Source of the DNA: Mesohalobacter halotolerans
Lineage (GTDB): Bacteria; Bacteroidota; Bacteroidia; Flavobacteriales; Flavobacteriaceae
NCBI RefSeq assembly: GCF_006120725.1
Contig: NZ_SWMU01000002.1
Span: forward strand, 124,001-188,000
DNA length: 64,000 nucleotides
Direction of reading: 5' to 3'
Within the stretch, counting starts at the first letter, position 1. The number at the start of each line of letters is the position of its first letter. The position numbers and the translations under genes are program-made. Shown here in pieces: positions 18,256-28,309 of the stretch. A model generated the notes under the pieces. That model was not told the origin of the DNA, made no database searches, and worked only from the letters and a program-made list of their open reading frames with translations.

Positions 18256-18777
18256 ATGAATATTAAAAACTATGAGTTTAAAGCAAAAGTTAGTGATATC
18301 AAAAAATACGAACGTAAGTTGTTATCACTTCAGCCGAATTATCAAGGACTTGACCACCAAATAGACACCTACTTTAATGTAAAATATGGAAGATTAAAAT
18401 TGAGAGAAGGCCGTATTGAAAATGCTTTGATCAACTATGACAGAGAAAACCTCTCTGGCGCAAAACCATCTGATGTCATATTATATCAACATCAACCCGA
18501 TCCTGCGCTAAAACAAATATTGACTAAACAATTTGGTGTAAAAGTCATAGTTGATAAAAAACGAAAAATATATTTTTATAAGAATATCAAATTTCATTTT
18601 GATATTGTCAAAAAATTAGGGGCTTTTATAGAAGTTGAAGCTATTGATACTAATCAAAAGTTTAGCATACAAGAGTTGAAGCAACAATGCCATAAATATT
18701 TCAACTTTTTTGAATTAAGCCAATCTGATACCATTGAGATGTCTTACAGCGACCTGGTATTAGAAAAAATGACATGA
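18256..18777 (+). CDS. CYTH domain protein (class IV adenylate cyclase-like)
   Basis: The whole 173-residue protein is a CYTH domain. It opens with YEFKAKVSD (the E-x-K-x-[KR] signature of triphosphate tunnel enzymes appears as EFKAK), followed by DHQIDTYFNVKYGRLKLREG and FHFDIVKKLGAFIEVEA. These enzymes bind inorganic triphosphate or nucleotide triphosphates in a beta tunnel. Bacterial members include class IV adenylate cyclases and thiamine triphosphatases, so the substrate is open. It lies between the DUF3822 gene and rsmD on the same strand. Confidence 0.8.
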   Translation: MNIKNYEFKAKVSDIKKYERKLLSLQPNYQGLDHQIDTYFNVKYGRLKLREGRIENALINYDRENLSGAKPSDVILYQHQPDPALKQILTKQFGVKVIVDKKRKIYFYKNIKFHFDIVKKLGAFIEVEAIDTNQKFSIQELKQQCHKYFNFFELSQSDTIEMSYSDLVLEKMT

Positions 18778-18805
18778 ATAATAAGTCCAAAAAATAATTA
18801 AATTT

Positions 18806-19345
18806 ATGAGAATAATATCCGGTGCATTTAAAAGCCGAAGAATCATCGCTCCAAACCATTTACCGGTAAGACCAACCACTGACCGGGCAAAAGAGGCGCT
18901 TTTTAATATCTTATACCACAGCTATATTCTTGATGAATTAAAAGTTTTAGACCTGTTTGCAGGAATAGGTTCGATTTCATTAGAGTTTGCTTCTCGAGGA
19001 ACTCGAGATATTACTGCAGTAGATCAACATAGAGGTTGTACTGATTTTATATCTCAAACCACACAGCAGCTCGGGATTGATATGACAGTAAAGACTCAAG
19101 AGGTCATTGATTTTTTGGAAACTTCTGAGAATAGGTTTGATATTATTTTTGCCGATCCACCCTATGAAATGGGTGAAGAAGAATTTTATAAATTAATTCA
19201 CACGGTTATGGCCAAAAAGCAATTGAATGACAATGGAATTTTAATCGTCGAACATTCTAAACACACAGACTTGTCCGGTCATCCCAATTTTGACCAAAAA
19301 CGACAATATGGGCATTCTGTGTTTTCCTGGTTTAGTGATAGATAA
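18806..19345 (+). CDS. rsmD: 16S rRNA (guanine(966)-N(2))-methyltransferase RsmD
   Basis: RsmD methylates G966 of 16S rRNA on assembled 30S particles. The start MRIISGAFKSRRIIAPN and the block VRPTTDRAKEALFNIL are the family signature. SAM motif I is LDLFAGIGSISLEF and the catalytic motif IV is FADPPYEMG. The length (179 residues) is normal. It is the last gene of the block that begins at 16806. Confidence 0.93.
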   Translation: MRIISGAFKSRRIIAPNHLPVRPTTDRAKEALFNILYHSYILDELKVLDLFAGIGSISLEFASRGTRDITAVDQHRGCTDFISQTTQQLGIDMTVKTQEVIDFLETSENRFDIIFADPPYEMGEEEFYKLIHTVMAKKQLNDNGILIVEHSKHTDLSGHPNFDQKRQYGHSVFSWFSDR

Positions 19346-19429
19346 GATTATAAAAAAATTTTTGATACGTATTTCATTCTATCAAAACATTGAAGTTCTT
19401 TAATACTTCCATTTTAACCTGTTTCAACA

Positions 19430-19525
19430 TCGAGCCTTTCGAAAAGCTCAAGACAGGCTCAGACGAGATGTAAGTAGTTCTCGACAAAGTCTATCCTAAG
19501 TGATAGCCGAAGGTCTCGAACTTAT
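19430..19525. repeat. Dispersed intergenic repeat
   Basis: The gap 19346-19656 has no gene. It contains a segment of the type gagcctttcgaaaagctc followed by gacaggctcagacgagatg and tctcgacaaagtc...gatagccgaaggtctcgaac. It has short internal palindromes (ttcgaa; gagcct/aggctc) and resembles widespread flavobacterial intergenic repeats. The rest of the gap is AT-rich without visible signals. Confidence 0.45.
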
Positions 19526-19656
19526 AACATTGAAGACGCTAACTCCAAACATTAAAGACTTAGCCTTTTAAATAAATCTAATACACAAAACAATCTGATT
19601 TTGATGATGTTGAACTATACTTCAAACCCTGAAAAAGTAGAAGTAAAGCTTTAATA

Positions 19657-19985
19657 AATAAAACAAGCCTATAAGCCGGATTCTGTTCCCGTCGAGACGG
19701 AATCTTATCATTTATCTGGCCCCAATATTACTATTGGGATCAAGCTACCAACCCTCCAAGATCATGCGTGCCACATTCGAGCCTTGGTATACATGGTATT
19801 GCACCGCATAGAGTTTACCTGATTTCACTACAGCCTAACTGTACTTGCTTTCTGTTGCACTGGTCCAACACTGACGTAATAGACAGAGCGACGGGTGTTA
19901 CCCGCTATGCTTGCACTTTGGTGTCCGGACTTTCCTTCCAGATCCCGAAGTTTCGGGACGGGACGATAAGACGGCTTGTTTTATT
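19657..19985 (-). ncRNA. rnpB: RNase P RNA
   Basis: The minus strand has the universal RNase P cores: GGAAGGAAAGTCCGGAC (5' strand of P4 and CR-I), and ACAGAATCCGGCTTATAGGC at the 3' side (CR-V and P4 3' strand). Pairing of aataaaacaagcc (19985-19973) with ggcttgttttatt (19669-19657) forms P1 and sets the ends. It is a bacterial type A molecule that trims tRNA 5' ends. The P3 helix is capped by the palindrome tcccgaaacttcggga, nearly identical to one found beside the tRNA-Pro gene. An open frame at 19768-20013 on the plus strand is a shadow of this gene. Confidence 0.93.
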
Positions 19986-20009
19986 AAACGGTAAGAAATT
20001 TAAGCGTGT

Positions 20010-20195
20010 TTAAACCGATTCTTGTTCTTGCTCTTGCTTGTGTTTTTTGTTTTCTTTTAAACGCTCCATCAATGAACCTCCAATCCAATAGGGAAGAATG
20101 GCGGTTAAAAATATTAACAACCAAAACCCAATCGTAAGAATGGTCAAAAATAATATGAAACCCAGATATTGATCAAACTCAAACATAATATGCAT
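20010..20195 (-). CDS. Small hypothetical membrane protein
   Basis: This 61-residue protein has two hydrophobic segments (residues ~10-32, YLGFILFLTILTIGFWLLIF, then AILPYWIGG) and a charged C-terminal tail (LKENKKHKQEQEQESV). No known family. It sits just upstream of rnpB on the same strand and divergently from fumC. An alternative start is the second Met (residue 4, MFEFDQYLGF), which looks equally natural. Confidence 0.6.
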   Translation of the reverse strand: MHIMFEFDQYLGFILFLTILTIGFWLLIFLTAILPYWIGGSLMERLKENKKHKQEQEQESV

Positions 20196-20309
20196 TTTGA
20201 CTACAAATATAAATGAATTTTACAAAACAAAAGCATTTAGAAAATGAATTAAATTAAAAATTTACAACACATTATTGATTTTAGAAATCTATATTACTGC
20301 TAGTTTAAT

Positions 20310-20317
20310 TAAATTTG
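20310..20317 (+). promoter_or_regulatory. Predicted -7 box of fumC
   Basis: TAAATTTG matches TAnnTTTG exactly, 15 bases before the fumC ATG. A convincing -33 element is not seen. Confidence 0.4.
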
Positions 20318-20332
20318 TGAAAAAAAAATCGA

Positions 20333-21739
20333 ATGGAATACAGAATAGAAAAAGATACAATAGGCAATGTAAAAGTACCAAGGAATAAACTTTGGGGAGC
20401 ACAAACTGAGCGTTCTCGTAATAACTTCAAAATCGGACCTCAGGCTTCAATGCCTCTCGATATTGTATATGGTTTTGCTTACCTCAAAAAAGCTGCAGCT
20501 TATACTAATGCAGAACTCGGGGTTTTGGATACCAAAAAACGTGATCTTATTGCTCAAGTTTGTGATGAAATTTTAGAAGGTCAACATGACGACCAATTTC
20601 CTTTAGTGATTTGGCAAACCGGCTCTGGCACTCAAAGCAACATGAATGTCAATGAGGTCATCGCCAATCGTGCCCACATTCTGGCCGGAAAAACCTTGGG
20701 TGAAGGCGAAAAAACCTTACAACCCAACGATGACGTCAATAAATCCCAATCTTCAAACGATACTTTTCCTACTGGTATGCACATTGCGATTTATAAAAAA
20801 ATTATTGAAAATACTATTCCTGGCGTACAACACCTCAGAGATGCTCTCGATCAAAAAGCCAAAGCGTTAAAAAAGGTGGTGAAAATTGGGCGAACGCATT
20901 TTATGGATGCTACGCCTTTGACTTTAGGTCAAGAGTTTAGCGGCTATGTAGCTCAACTGGATTATGGACTAAAGGCTTTAAAAAATACCTTACCTCATTT
21001 ACAAGAGTTAGCTCTAGGAGGCACTGCTGTTGGGACAGGTTTAAATACGCCTGAAGGTTATGATGTCAAAGTAGCCGATTACATTTCTAAATTTACAGGT
21101 TTTGAGTTTAAAACCGCACAAAACAAATTTGAGGCTTTAGCGGCTCACGATGCTTTAGTAGAAACTCATGGCGCATTAAAGCAACTTGCGGTTTCACTGA
21201 ATAAAATTGGAAACGATATCAGGATGTTATCTTCGGGACCGCGAAGTGGCATTGGCGAAATCATCATTCCTGCCAATGAACCCGGTTCTTCAATTATGCC
21301 TGGTAAAGTCAACCCAACGCAATGTGAGGCCTTAACCATGGTTTGCGCTCAAGTCATAGGAAATGAAACCGCTGTCAATGTAGGAGGGATGCAAGGGCAG
21401 TTTGAGCTTAACGTGTTTAAACCCGTAATGGCAGCCAATTTGCTTCAAAGTGCTGAATTGATTGGGGATGCTTGTATTTCTTTTGCTGATAATTGCGTGG
21501 TTGGTATTGAAGCCAATCAAGAACGTATTGATGAATTGCTCAATAACAGTTTGATGCTGGTCACTGCATTAAATACCAAGATTGGCTATTATAAAGCTGC
21601 TGAAATTGCCAATAAAGCCCACAGTGACGGAACAACACTCAAAGAGGCTGCTGTGGAGTTAGGTCACCTCACCGAGAGTGAATTTGATGAATGGGTAAAA
21701 CCTGAAAATATGATCGGCGACCTTAACAAGACCTTTTAG
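20333..21739 (+). CDS. fumC: Class II fumarate hydratase
   Basis: FumC interconverts fumarate and L-malate in the citric acid cycle without an iron-sulfur cluster. The 468-residue protein has the superfamily signature [17 protein letters not shown] and the substrate-binding blocks [20 protein letters not shown]-type [15 protein letters not shown] and [20 protein letters not shown]. Length is typical of the homotetrameric enzyme. The GDPD lipoprotein gene starts one base after its TAG stop, so they are probably co-transcribed. Confidence 0.97.
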   Translation: MEYRIEKDTIGNVKVPRNKLWGAQTERSRNNFKIGPQASMPLDIVYGFAYLKKAAAYTNAELGVLDTKKRDLIAQVCDEILEGQHDDQFPLVIWQTGSGTQSNMNVNEVIANRAHILAGKTLGEGEKTLQPNDDVNKSQSSNDTFPTGMHIAIYKKIIENTIPGVQHLRDALDQKAKALKKVVKIGRTHFMDATPLTLGQEFSGYVAQLDYGLKALKNTLPHLQELALGGTAVGTGLNTPEGYDVKVADYISKFTGFEFKTAQNKFEALAAHDALVETHGALKQLAVSLNKIGNDIRMLSSGPRSGIGEIIIPANEPGSSIMPGKVNPTQCEALTMVCAQVIGNETAVNVGGMQGQFELNVFKPVMAANLLQSAELIGDACISFADNCVVGIEANQERIDELLNNSLMLVTALNTKIGYYKAAEIANKAHSDGTTLKEAAVELGHLTESEFDEWVKPENMIGDLNKTF

Positions 21740-21740
21740 C

Positions 21741-22652
21741 ATGCGGTTTAAATTAATTTTTCTGTTGTTCGGATTATGTTTGGTGATATTTTCATGTAAA
21801 AAACAGAATAACAAAAAATCCATAGCGATGAAATCTTACAAGTTTGACCTGCAAGGCCATCGAGGCGCCAGAGGGATTTTACCGGAAAATAGTCTTCCGG
21901 CGTTTCAAAAAGCTGTAGATCTGGGTGTCAATACACTTGAACTCGATGTTGTTATTTCTAAAGATTCATTGGTTGTGGTTTCTCATGAGGCTTATATGAA
22001 TCCTGAGATATGTCTCGACCCTAACGGGGAAAAAATTAAAGATCAAACAGCATACAACCTCTATAATATGACCTATGAAGAGATCAAAAGCTTTGATTGC
22101 GGCAGTCTGGTTCACCCTGATTTTCCAGATCAAACCCTGGCTAAGACCCATAAACCCCTTTTGACTGAGGTTATCAAACTGAGTACTGAACATCTAAGAG
22201 ATAAAGGCAAAAGGGTAGGTTTGAACATCGAATTAAAGTCTTCACCCAAAACCGATAATGTTTTTCATCCAAGTCCTCAAGTTTTTGTTGACTTGGTTGT
22301 AAAATCCATTAAGGAGGAATTGATTCCATTAAATAAAATCACTATTCAAAGCTTTGATAAACGGGTGATTCAATACGTTAAAGACAATTATCCTCAGCTA
22401 GCCGTCGCTTACCTAGTCGGGCAGGGTAATTTTTACGATAACCTCCAAAGTCTTGAAAGAACGCCTGACATCTACAGTCCACAATATGAAGTGTTGGACA
22501 GCTTAGATATCAAACAAGCTCACGATAGTGGAGTCAAAGTCATTCCTTGGACTGTTAACGATATTTCTGATATGAAAACCTTACTTGAAATGGGAGTTGA
22601 TGGATTAATAACCGATTATCCTAACAAGGCTAAAGTTTTGCACAAATCTTGA
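21741..22652 (+). CDS. Glycerophosphodiester phosphodiesterase lipoprotein
   Basis: The 303-residue protein has a lipoprotein signal (LLFGLCLVIFSCKKQ) and a GDPD TIM barrel. Catalytic residues are in GHRGARGILPENSLPAF (His-Arg-Gly) and NTLELDVVISKDSLVVVSHE (Glu, Asp and second His). The C-terminal motif is IPWTVNDISDMKTLLEMGVD with GLITDYPNKA. It should cleave glycerophosphodiesters to sn-glycerol 3-phosphate in the periplasm with a divalent metal. It follows fumC by one base and is convergent with the AsmA gene. Confidence 0.9.
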   Translation: MRFKLIFLLFGLCLVIFSCKKQNNKKSIAMKSYKFDLQGHRGARGILPENSLPAFQKAVDLGVNTLELDVVISKDSLVVVSHEAYMNPEICLDPNGEKIKDQTAYNLYNMTYEEIKSFDCGSLVHPDFPDQTLAKTHKPLLTEVIKLSTEHLRDKGKRVGLNIELKSSPKTDNVFHPSPQVFVDLVVKSIKEELIPLNKITIQSFDKRVIQYVKDNYPQLAVAYLVGQGNFYDNLQSLERTPDIYSPQYEVLDSLDIKQAHDSGVKVIPWTVNDISDMKTLLEMGVDGLITDYPNKAKVLHKS

Positions 22653-22656
22653 GGTT

Positions 22657-25290
22657 TTAATTGTCATTTTCTTTCTTCTTTTTCTTTCCACCAAGTAAAC
22701 CGCCAAGTACATTTTTAACCGTTTCTTCGACCTTGTCATCTTCTGTAGAAGTCGAATCAGAAGCTTTATCATTTTTTGAATTGCCACCAAGTAAATTTGT
22801 GAGTTCTTCTCCGGCTTTTCCAATAAGCTCATCTTTTTGCTGTTCAATAATTTGATTGGTTAAATTACTGACTGCAGATTGCATATCAACTTTTATAGTA
22901 GGCTGTTTTAAATTTCCACTGATTCCAATAGGGAGATCCACTTTCATATTTTTTACTTTGGTAATACTCAGTTTAGCCAATTGACTGCCTATCTCATTAC
23001 CAAAATATTTTGCCGGTAGATTTAGATTGACAGTGTAATCCATAACATTATTTAAACTGTGGCTGCCTTGGAGATTAACATCTATATCTTCTATTTTAAA
23101 TTTTACGGGCTTAACATTTACAGCACCATTATTAAATTTAAATGTGGTTGCCACATCATTGAGCTTCAATTTGTTAAAGTCGATAACATTCAACTGACTA
23201 TTAAGTGAATTGGTAAGTGGCATTTTAGAAGGTTCGACTCTGGCTTGAATAATATTAGCCAGTCCAGAACCCTTTAGGCTTGTTAGAATAGGAGAGAGCC
23301 CTTCAGTCATGTCACCGGAAAAATCAAATTCAGTAGTAAATTTTCCGACGAGTGATTTAAGAATTGGAGTAAATCCTTTGAGTAATCCTACATCTTGCAT
23401 TGAAGACGCAATATCAATATTTTGCAATTGAAGACTCATACCAAATGTTGGGGTTTCTGTCTTTGTACTGACATTGCCATCAACCAAAACTTTCCCACCA
23501 AATAAGTCGGCTTGAATTTTGTTAAGACTTGCTTTTTGGTCTTTGATACTCAATTGACCTGTGGCATTTTTTAAATTATAGTTCTCATAAACCACTTCTT
23601 TGGCTGTAAAATCTAGACTCAAATCTAATTGACTTGGAATTTTTATGGCTTCCTCAGTTGATACCTGACTTGTGCTTTCTTCACTAGATTCAGAACCAGT
23701 AGGTTTTGATGATTCTTCTGCAGATGTTGTCATGAAATCATTGACTCTAAACCTGTTAGAATTGGCTTTAAAACTACCTTTCAAATCTTCATCAGAAAAC
23801 ATATAACCGATTAAATTATTGAGTTTTCCTTGTGCTTGAATATCAGTTTGTCCAGTTGTCATATTAAAATTTGATAACTCTGCATCACCGCGGTTAAATT
23901 TGACTAGTGCGGTCTTAATTTCAAATGGATTTGCCAATTCTTCGGAGGCGTATTTGAAATCAGTTAATTGTAATTGACCTTTACTTTTAATATTTTGATA
24001 TTGTTCATTTTCAATACTATTCCTATCAAAATGGGTTTCAAAATCAGCATTTAACACTCCATTTAAACCTAGTTTAGTTTCTACTGGATAGGCTTGGCTT
24101 AGATTATTAAGATTAATGACACCTTCAGCAACAATATCGGCTTTCATGTTTTTGGTGAGATTTTTAAAATGTGCAGAACCAGAAAATCTATCTTGATCTA
24201 TACTAAAATCTATGGTATTAATGTCGATTGTGGTGTCTTCCACAAGTCCGGACTCATTCAATAGTTTGAGATCTAGATTGATATTACCGACCTTTTTGGG
24301 TAAGTCTTTATATTGAAATTCAGCATTTTGACTGTTTAAAACAATGTTGATTTTAGGTATATGCTTATCGTCAATCACCCCATGGAGTCGTCCATCAAGA
24401 TTAAACTCGCCTTGAGTGGAAACGCCATCAAAATTTCCGGCATATTCTTCGGGCACTAAAGCCAAAAGATTTTTAAAGTCAGAATTTGGAGTGGTAAAGT
24501 TAATGTCCAGTTCTTGACTGCTGTCATTGATTTGGACATAACCATCAAAGGCTAAAGGCAATTGATTGATGAGTGCCTTATTGTCTTTAAAGCTAAAACG
24601 CATTTGGTCTAGATCCATCGCCAAATCAGCATCTAAGACAATATTGTTTTGACTGAGGTAAGCCGTGCTGTCATAAACAAAAGACACTTTAGCATCGGTA
24701 TGGGTTTTTAAAACAAATACATTTTTAGAAAAATCGCCTTGACCAGTATGGTTAAAATGCTCTAAAGTTAACTTCATAGCCTCGGCATCTTGGTATATAA
24801 TTTTAGAATTTGAAATTTGATAAGCACTTAATTCTAAATTTAAAGCGTCTTCAGTTGAAGAATTGTTTGAAGGTTCATCTTGAGCAGTATCAGACGCCTT
24901 TTGAATATCGTAATTAGCAATGCCATCTCTGTTTGCTATAATATTCACCACAGCATTATCCATAAATATACCATCCACTTTGAGATTTTTTGTGTCAAAA
25001 ATCTCAAACAATCCCATTTTTAATTCAAATTCCTTTGCATAAAACAAGGTATCGCCTTCAAAAGGTTTATTATTGATAATGGAAAGATTTTCTAAGCCTA
25101 CTTTGGCGTTTGGGAAGTTTGATAACAAACTTAAGTTTAGACTAGACCATTCCACTTGAGCATTCACATTTTTGTTGACTGTTTTTTTGATGCTCTTTTC
25201 AATTTGGTCTTGGAATAAAAAAGGAGCTACGGCTAAAAGTAATACCAAAACCAATAAAACAATACCGGTGATTTTTAAAGCTTTTTTCAT
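22657..25290 (-). CDS. AsmA family protein
   Basis: This 877-residue protein starts with an inner-membrane anchor (KITGIVLLVLVLLLAVAPFL) followed by the AsmA N-terminal motif VNAQVEWSSLNLSLLSNFPN. The long middle is beta-rich and repeats short LDLDLxF-type strands, and the end holds an AsmA_2 region (LKGSGLANIIQARVEPSKMP) before a low-complexity charged tail with LGGLLGGKKKKKENDN. Relatives are bridge-like proteins thought to move phospholipids between membranes. Residues ~540-560 form a Ser/Glu-rich linker (TGSESSEESTSQVSTEE). It is transcribed alone. Confidence 0.85.
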   Translation of the reverse strand: MKKALKITGIVLLVLVLLLAVAPFLFQDQIEKSIKKTVNKNVNAQVEWSSLNLSLLSNFPNAKVGLENLSIINNKPFEGDTLFYAKEFELKMGLFEIFDTKNLKVDGIFMDNAVVNIIANRDGIANYDIQKASDTAQDEPSNNSSTEDALNLELSAYQISNSKIIYQDAEAMKLTLEHFNHTGQGDFSKNVFVLKTHTDAKVSFVYDSTAYLSQNNIVLDADLAMDLDQMRFSFKDNKALINQLPLAFDGYVQINDSSQELDINFTTPNSDFKNLLALVPEEYAGNFDGVSTQGEFNLDGRLHGVIDDKHIPKINIVLNSQNAEFQYKDLPKKVGNINLDLKLLNESGLVEDTTIDINTIDFSIDQDRFSGSAHFKNLTKNMKADIVAEGVINLNNLSQAYPVETKLGLNGVLNADFETHFDRNSIENEQYQNIKSKGQLQLTDFKYASEELANPFEIKTALVKFNRGDAELSNFNMTTGQTDIQAQGKLNNLIGYMFSDEDLKGSFKANSNRFRVNDFMTTSAEESSKPTGSESSEESTSQVSTEEAIKIPSQLDLSLDFTAKEVVYENYNLKNATGQLSIKDQKASLNKIQADLFGGKVLVDGNVSTKTETPTFGMSLQLQNIDIASSMQDVGLLKGFTPILKSLVGKFTTEFDFSGDMTEGLSPILTSLKGSGLANIIQARVEPSKMPLTNSLNSQLNVIDFNKLKLNDVATTFKFNNGAVNVKPVKFKIEDIDVNLQGSHSLNNVMDYTVNLNLPAKYFGNEIGSQLAKLSITKVKNMKVDLPIGISGNLKQPTIKVDMQSAVSNLTNQIIEQQKDELIGKAGEELTNLLGGNSKNDKASDSTSTEDDKVEETVKNVLGGLLGGKKKKKENDN

Positions 25291-25348
25291 AAGTGTGACT
25301 TATATTACAAATATCGAGCTTAGAATTTTAAATTTTATTTATATAGTG

Positions 25349-26087
25349 TTAATATAATTTGACTGACATTTTTTCTTCAAAGGCTCCAATTACTTTCAAA
25401 ATTAGTTTCAATATCCATGAGTTGGGATAACTAATAAGTTGACTTAACTTTAGGGCAAAACCATCCATGTTTTGAATCGTTTTGTTACGTTCGCTTACCT
25501 CTTGAGACCAAATCGTTTTAGCGCCATGCCAGGCGTAAGATCTCGCTTTTTGCAGGCTAAAATCAACTATTTTTTCGTCCGAGCGTTGACCAAGGATATC
25601 GAGTAAAAAGAATAGTGGAGAAACTCGGCTTATTCGCTATTGTAGTTCATCTGTAATTTGACGCAGGATAGCATTTACCTTATCAAAATCATTTTTCAGG
25701 TCCATTATATTTTGGCCTTCAATGGTTGCTGCTGTCGCTATGGCCAGATCTAGATTGATGTGCGCATTCATTCCCATTAAAATATGCTGAATTATGGTCA
25801 ATGGGTTTTTCTGCTTGCTCAAAGGCAAAAGCCCAAGATTTACTTACAGGTTTGTTGACTTTATAGTTTTTGTATGCATTGATGTAAAGCATGGCAAAAG
25901 CAACATCAAAGGCTTCCATGCGTTTATTGTCTTCAAAATGTCCTAAGGCTATTTCTTTGGCAATTTCCGCGGTTGTTCGTCTGTAGACGTAAGCAAACAC
26001 ACCTAATCTGTGATTTGTAGCTTCACATTCAGCTATGATTTGGTCTAATTCGTCTAATATATCATTTATTGTTTCAGCAGAAGACAT
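25349..26087 (-). pseudogene. DUF5995 family gene broken by a frameshift and a stop codon
   Basis: The first ~94 codons (ATG at 26087: DELDQIIAECEATNHRLGVF, FEDNKRMEAFDVAFAMLYIN, KSWAFAFEQAEK) match DUF5995. At a run of five A on the minus strand (25810-25806) the frame shifts, and the family's next block continues in another frame (TIIQHILMGMNAHINLDLAI). That frame meets a TAG at 25637-25639 after RQITDELQ and then continues as RVSPLFFLLDILGQRSDEKI...LKLILKVIGAFEEK to a TAA at 25349-25351. Rejoined, the product would be ~245 residues, the normal size. Two lesions indicate a pseudogene. Confidence 0.85.
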
Positions 26088-26269
26088 AACAATTCGTTAT
26101 CTATTCAAACATAATTAAATTTTGATTAGATTCCATTTTTCAAAAAACTCCATTGCTTTTTTTTTGTAAAAAATCAAACCCGAGTCTAAAATTATTCTAA
26201 ATATTAACTAAAATTATTCAGGATAGATATACTCTAAATGATAAAAGTTATTTTAGAAAAAAACAATTA

Positions 26270-27805
26270 ATGAAAACTTTGCGATTTATCCTAGGCGACC
26301 AACTCAATTACCAACATTCCTGGTATGACCAAACCGATGATAATACCATTTACTTTATGGCCGAAACTCTAGAGGAAACAGGCTATGTCAATCACCATAT
26401 TCAGAAAATCATTGGGTTTTTTATGGGCATGCGTTCTTTGGCCGAGCATCTTGAAAATGAAGGACATCAAGTCATATACTATAAGATTGATGATGACCAA
26501 AACCAACAAAACCTAGAGGATAATCTCAAACACATCATATCCAAGCATAGCATAGAAAAATTTGAATATCAATATCCTGATGAATACCGTTTAGATCAAA
26601 AATTAAAAGCGTTTTGTGAAGTGCTGAGCATTGAAAGCCAGGCCTATGATACCGAACATTTTTATACGAGTAGAGAAGAGGTCGCTGAATTTTTTGAAGG
26701 TAAAAAAACCATGATTATGGAATACTTTTACCGCGACATGAGAAAGAAGCATGCGATATTGATGGAAAACGACAAACAACCTGAGGGCGGCGATTGGAAT
26801 TTTGACAAATCCAACCGAAAAGTCTGGAAAGGTGAGCCTGAGATTCCCGAAGCCAAATTATTTGCCCATGACGTTAATGATGTTTATGAAAGTATTAGGA
26901 CTAAAGACATCAAATATATAGGTAGAATTGACCCCGAGCATTTTGAATGGCCCATCAATAGAAAAGAATGTTTAGAAGTCTTAGACTATTTTTGCAAGTA
27001 TTTACTTTTACATTTCGGCGATTATGAAGATGCCATGCATACCGATCAAAAAATGTTGTTCCATTCTCGTCTTTCCTTTGCTATGAATACCAAAATGCTG
27101 TCTCCAAAAGAGGTCATCAATTCTGCTGTAGAAACCTATTACGATAGAAAAGACGAAATCGATATTTCCGAAATTGAAGGTTTTGTGAGGCAAATCTTGG
27201 GTTGGCGCGAATATATGCGCGGCATTTACTGGGATAAAATGCCCGAATATGAATCTTTAAATAAATTGGATAATACTAATAAGCTCCCAGATTTTTATTG
27301 GACTGGCGAAACCAAAATGAATTGTATGAGTCACGCCATCAATCAAAGTCTTGACCACGCTTATGCACATCATATTCAGCGATTGATGGTTACCGGAAAT
27401 TTTGCACTACTCAACATGACTGACCCTGATGAAGTGGATGATTGGTATCTCGGCATTTACATGGATGCCATACAATGGGCAGAACTTACCAATACCAGAG
27501 GAATGAGTCAATTTGCTGATGCTGGCATCGTAGCGACCAAGCCCTATGTGTCCAGTGGGAGTTACATCAATAAAATGAGTAATTATTGTAAATCCTGCCA
27601 TTATAAAGTCTCCAAAAAAGAAGGTGAAGATGCTTGCCCGTTTAATAATCTATATTGGAATTTTCTTCATAAAAAACGAGAGTATTTCAAGAATAATAAC
27701 AGAATGAATATGATGATGAGTGTGCTCAATAAAATGAATAAAGAGACTTTAGAAAATCATATCAGTAGGGCAGAAGATATTATTGCAAATCCGGATAAGT
27801 ACTAG
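26270..27805 (+). CDS. FeS-type photolyase/cryptochrome (prokaryotic (6-4) photolyase family)
   Basis: This 511-residue protein belongs to the FeS-BCP group (PhrB-like) of photolyases, annotated as deoxyribodipyrimidine photolyase-related. It starts with LRFILGDQLNYQHSW, the family's N-terminal motif. Four cysteines fit a [4Fe-4S] site: MNCMSHAI, then CKSC and C after 12 residues (HYKVSKKEGEDA). FAD contacts are expected in the region GWREYMRGIYWD to MDAIQWAELTNTRGMSQF. Characterised members repair (6-4) photoproducts with light. It is convergent with DUF2452 and close to CRY-DASH. Confidence 0.92.
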   Translation: MKTLRFILGDQLNYQHSWYDQTDDNTIYFMAETLEETGYVNHHIQKIIGFFMGMRSLAEHLENEGHQVIYYKIDDDQNQQNLEDNLKHIISKHSIEKFEYQYPDEYRLDQKLKAFCEVLSIESQAYDTEHFYTSREEVAEFFEGKKTMIMEYFYRDMRKKHAILMENDKQPEGGDWNFDKSNRKVWKGEPEIPEAKLFAHDVNDVYESIRTKDIKYIGRIDPEHFEWPINRKECLEVLDYFCKYLLLHFGDYEDAMHTDQKMLFHSRLSFAMNTKMLSPKEVINSAVETYYDRKDEIDISEIEGFVRQILGWREYMRGIYWDKMPEYESLNKLDNTNKLPDFYWTGETKMNCMSHAINQSLDHAYAHHIQRLMVTGNFALLNMTDPDEVDDWYLGIYMDAIQWAELTNTRGMSQFADAGIVATKPYVSSGSYINKMSNYCKSCHYKVSKKEGEDACPFNNLYWNFLHKKREYFKNNNRMNMMMSVLNKMNKETLENHISRAEDIIANPDKY

Positions 27806-27808
27806 AGC

Positions 27809-28216
27809 TTAATCTTCATCAACCCGTAACCAGATTTTATCGTCATTGAGTTTAAAGCTTCCTTTAAATTTGAAAGAACATTCGTCGGGTGAAATGATGG
27901 ATAAAAAACTCTGATCATTGTCTTTTAAATACAAATGATAGACCTGCCCTACGATCGGTTCAAAACTAAATTCAGCATTGTATATCAATTTGTTATATTC
28001 ATATTGTTGCATCAAATCATCGTAGGCAGACTTTAATTTGTCGTATTCAGTCTTAATCTGATGATTAGCTTTATGAATATTAGTATTTTTCCAGCCAGTT
28101 AAATCTTCAGAAGTAATTTTAGGTGCAGACGCATTGGTGGCATAAGGCAATAAACCAGCTTCATACTTATCTTCTTCTTCATTATAAACAACTTGATCTG
28201 GCTTTTTTTCAGACAT
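27809..28216 (-). CDS. DUF2452 protein
   Basis: The 135-residue protein matches DUF2452 over its full length: ESKxP-type start (KKPDQVVYNEEED), AGLLPYATNASAPKI, a central coiled segment (NHQIKTEYDKLKSAYDDLMQ) and the C-terminal YHLYLKDNDQSFLSIISPDE. No function is known for the family. In flavobacteria it is often found near photolyase genes, as here, between the FeS photolyase and CRY-DASH. Confidence 0.8.
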   Translation of the reverse strand: MSEKKPDQVVYNEEEDKYEAGLLPYATNASAPKITSEDLTGWKNTNIHKANHQIKTEYDKLKSAYDDLMQQYEYNKLIYNAEFSFEPIVGQVYHLYLKDNDQSFLSIISPDECSFKFKGSFKLNDDKIWLRVDED

Positions 28217-28309
28217 AATTTCAGATTTTAATCAAATTTAAAAGAAATTAAATACACCAACTTAAAATGCTTAAAGTTTTAACCTGTTTTTAGGCATCTG
28301 ATTATCTCA

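Noticed and set aside
19768-20013. Open frame of 81 codons on the plus strand
   Set aside because: It lies antisense inside rnpB, whose conserved RNase P cores explain the sequence.
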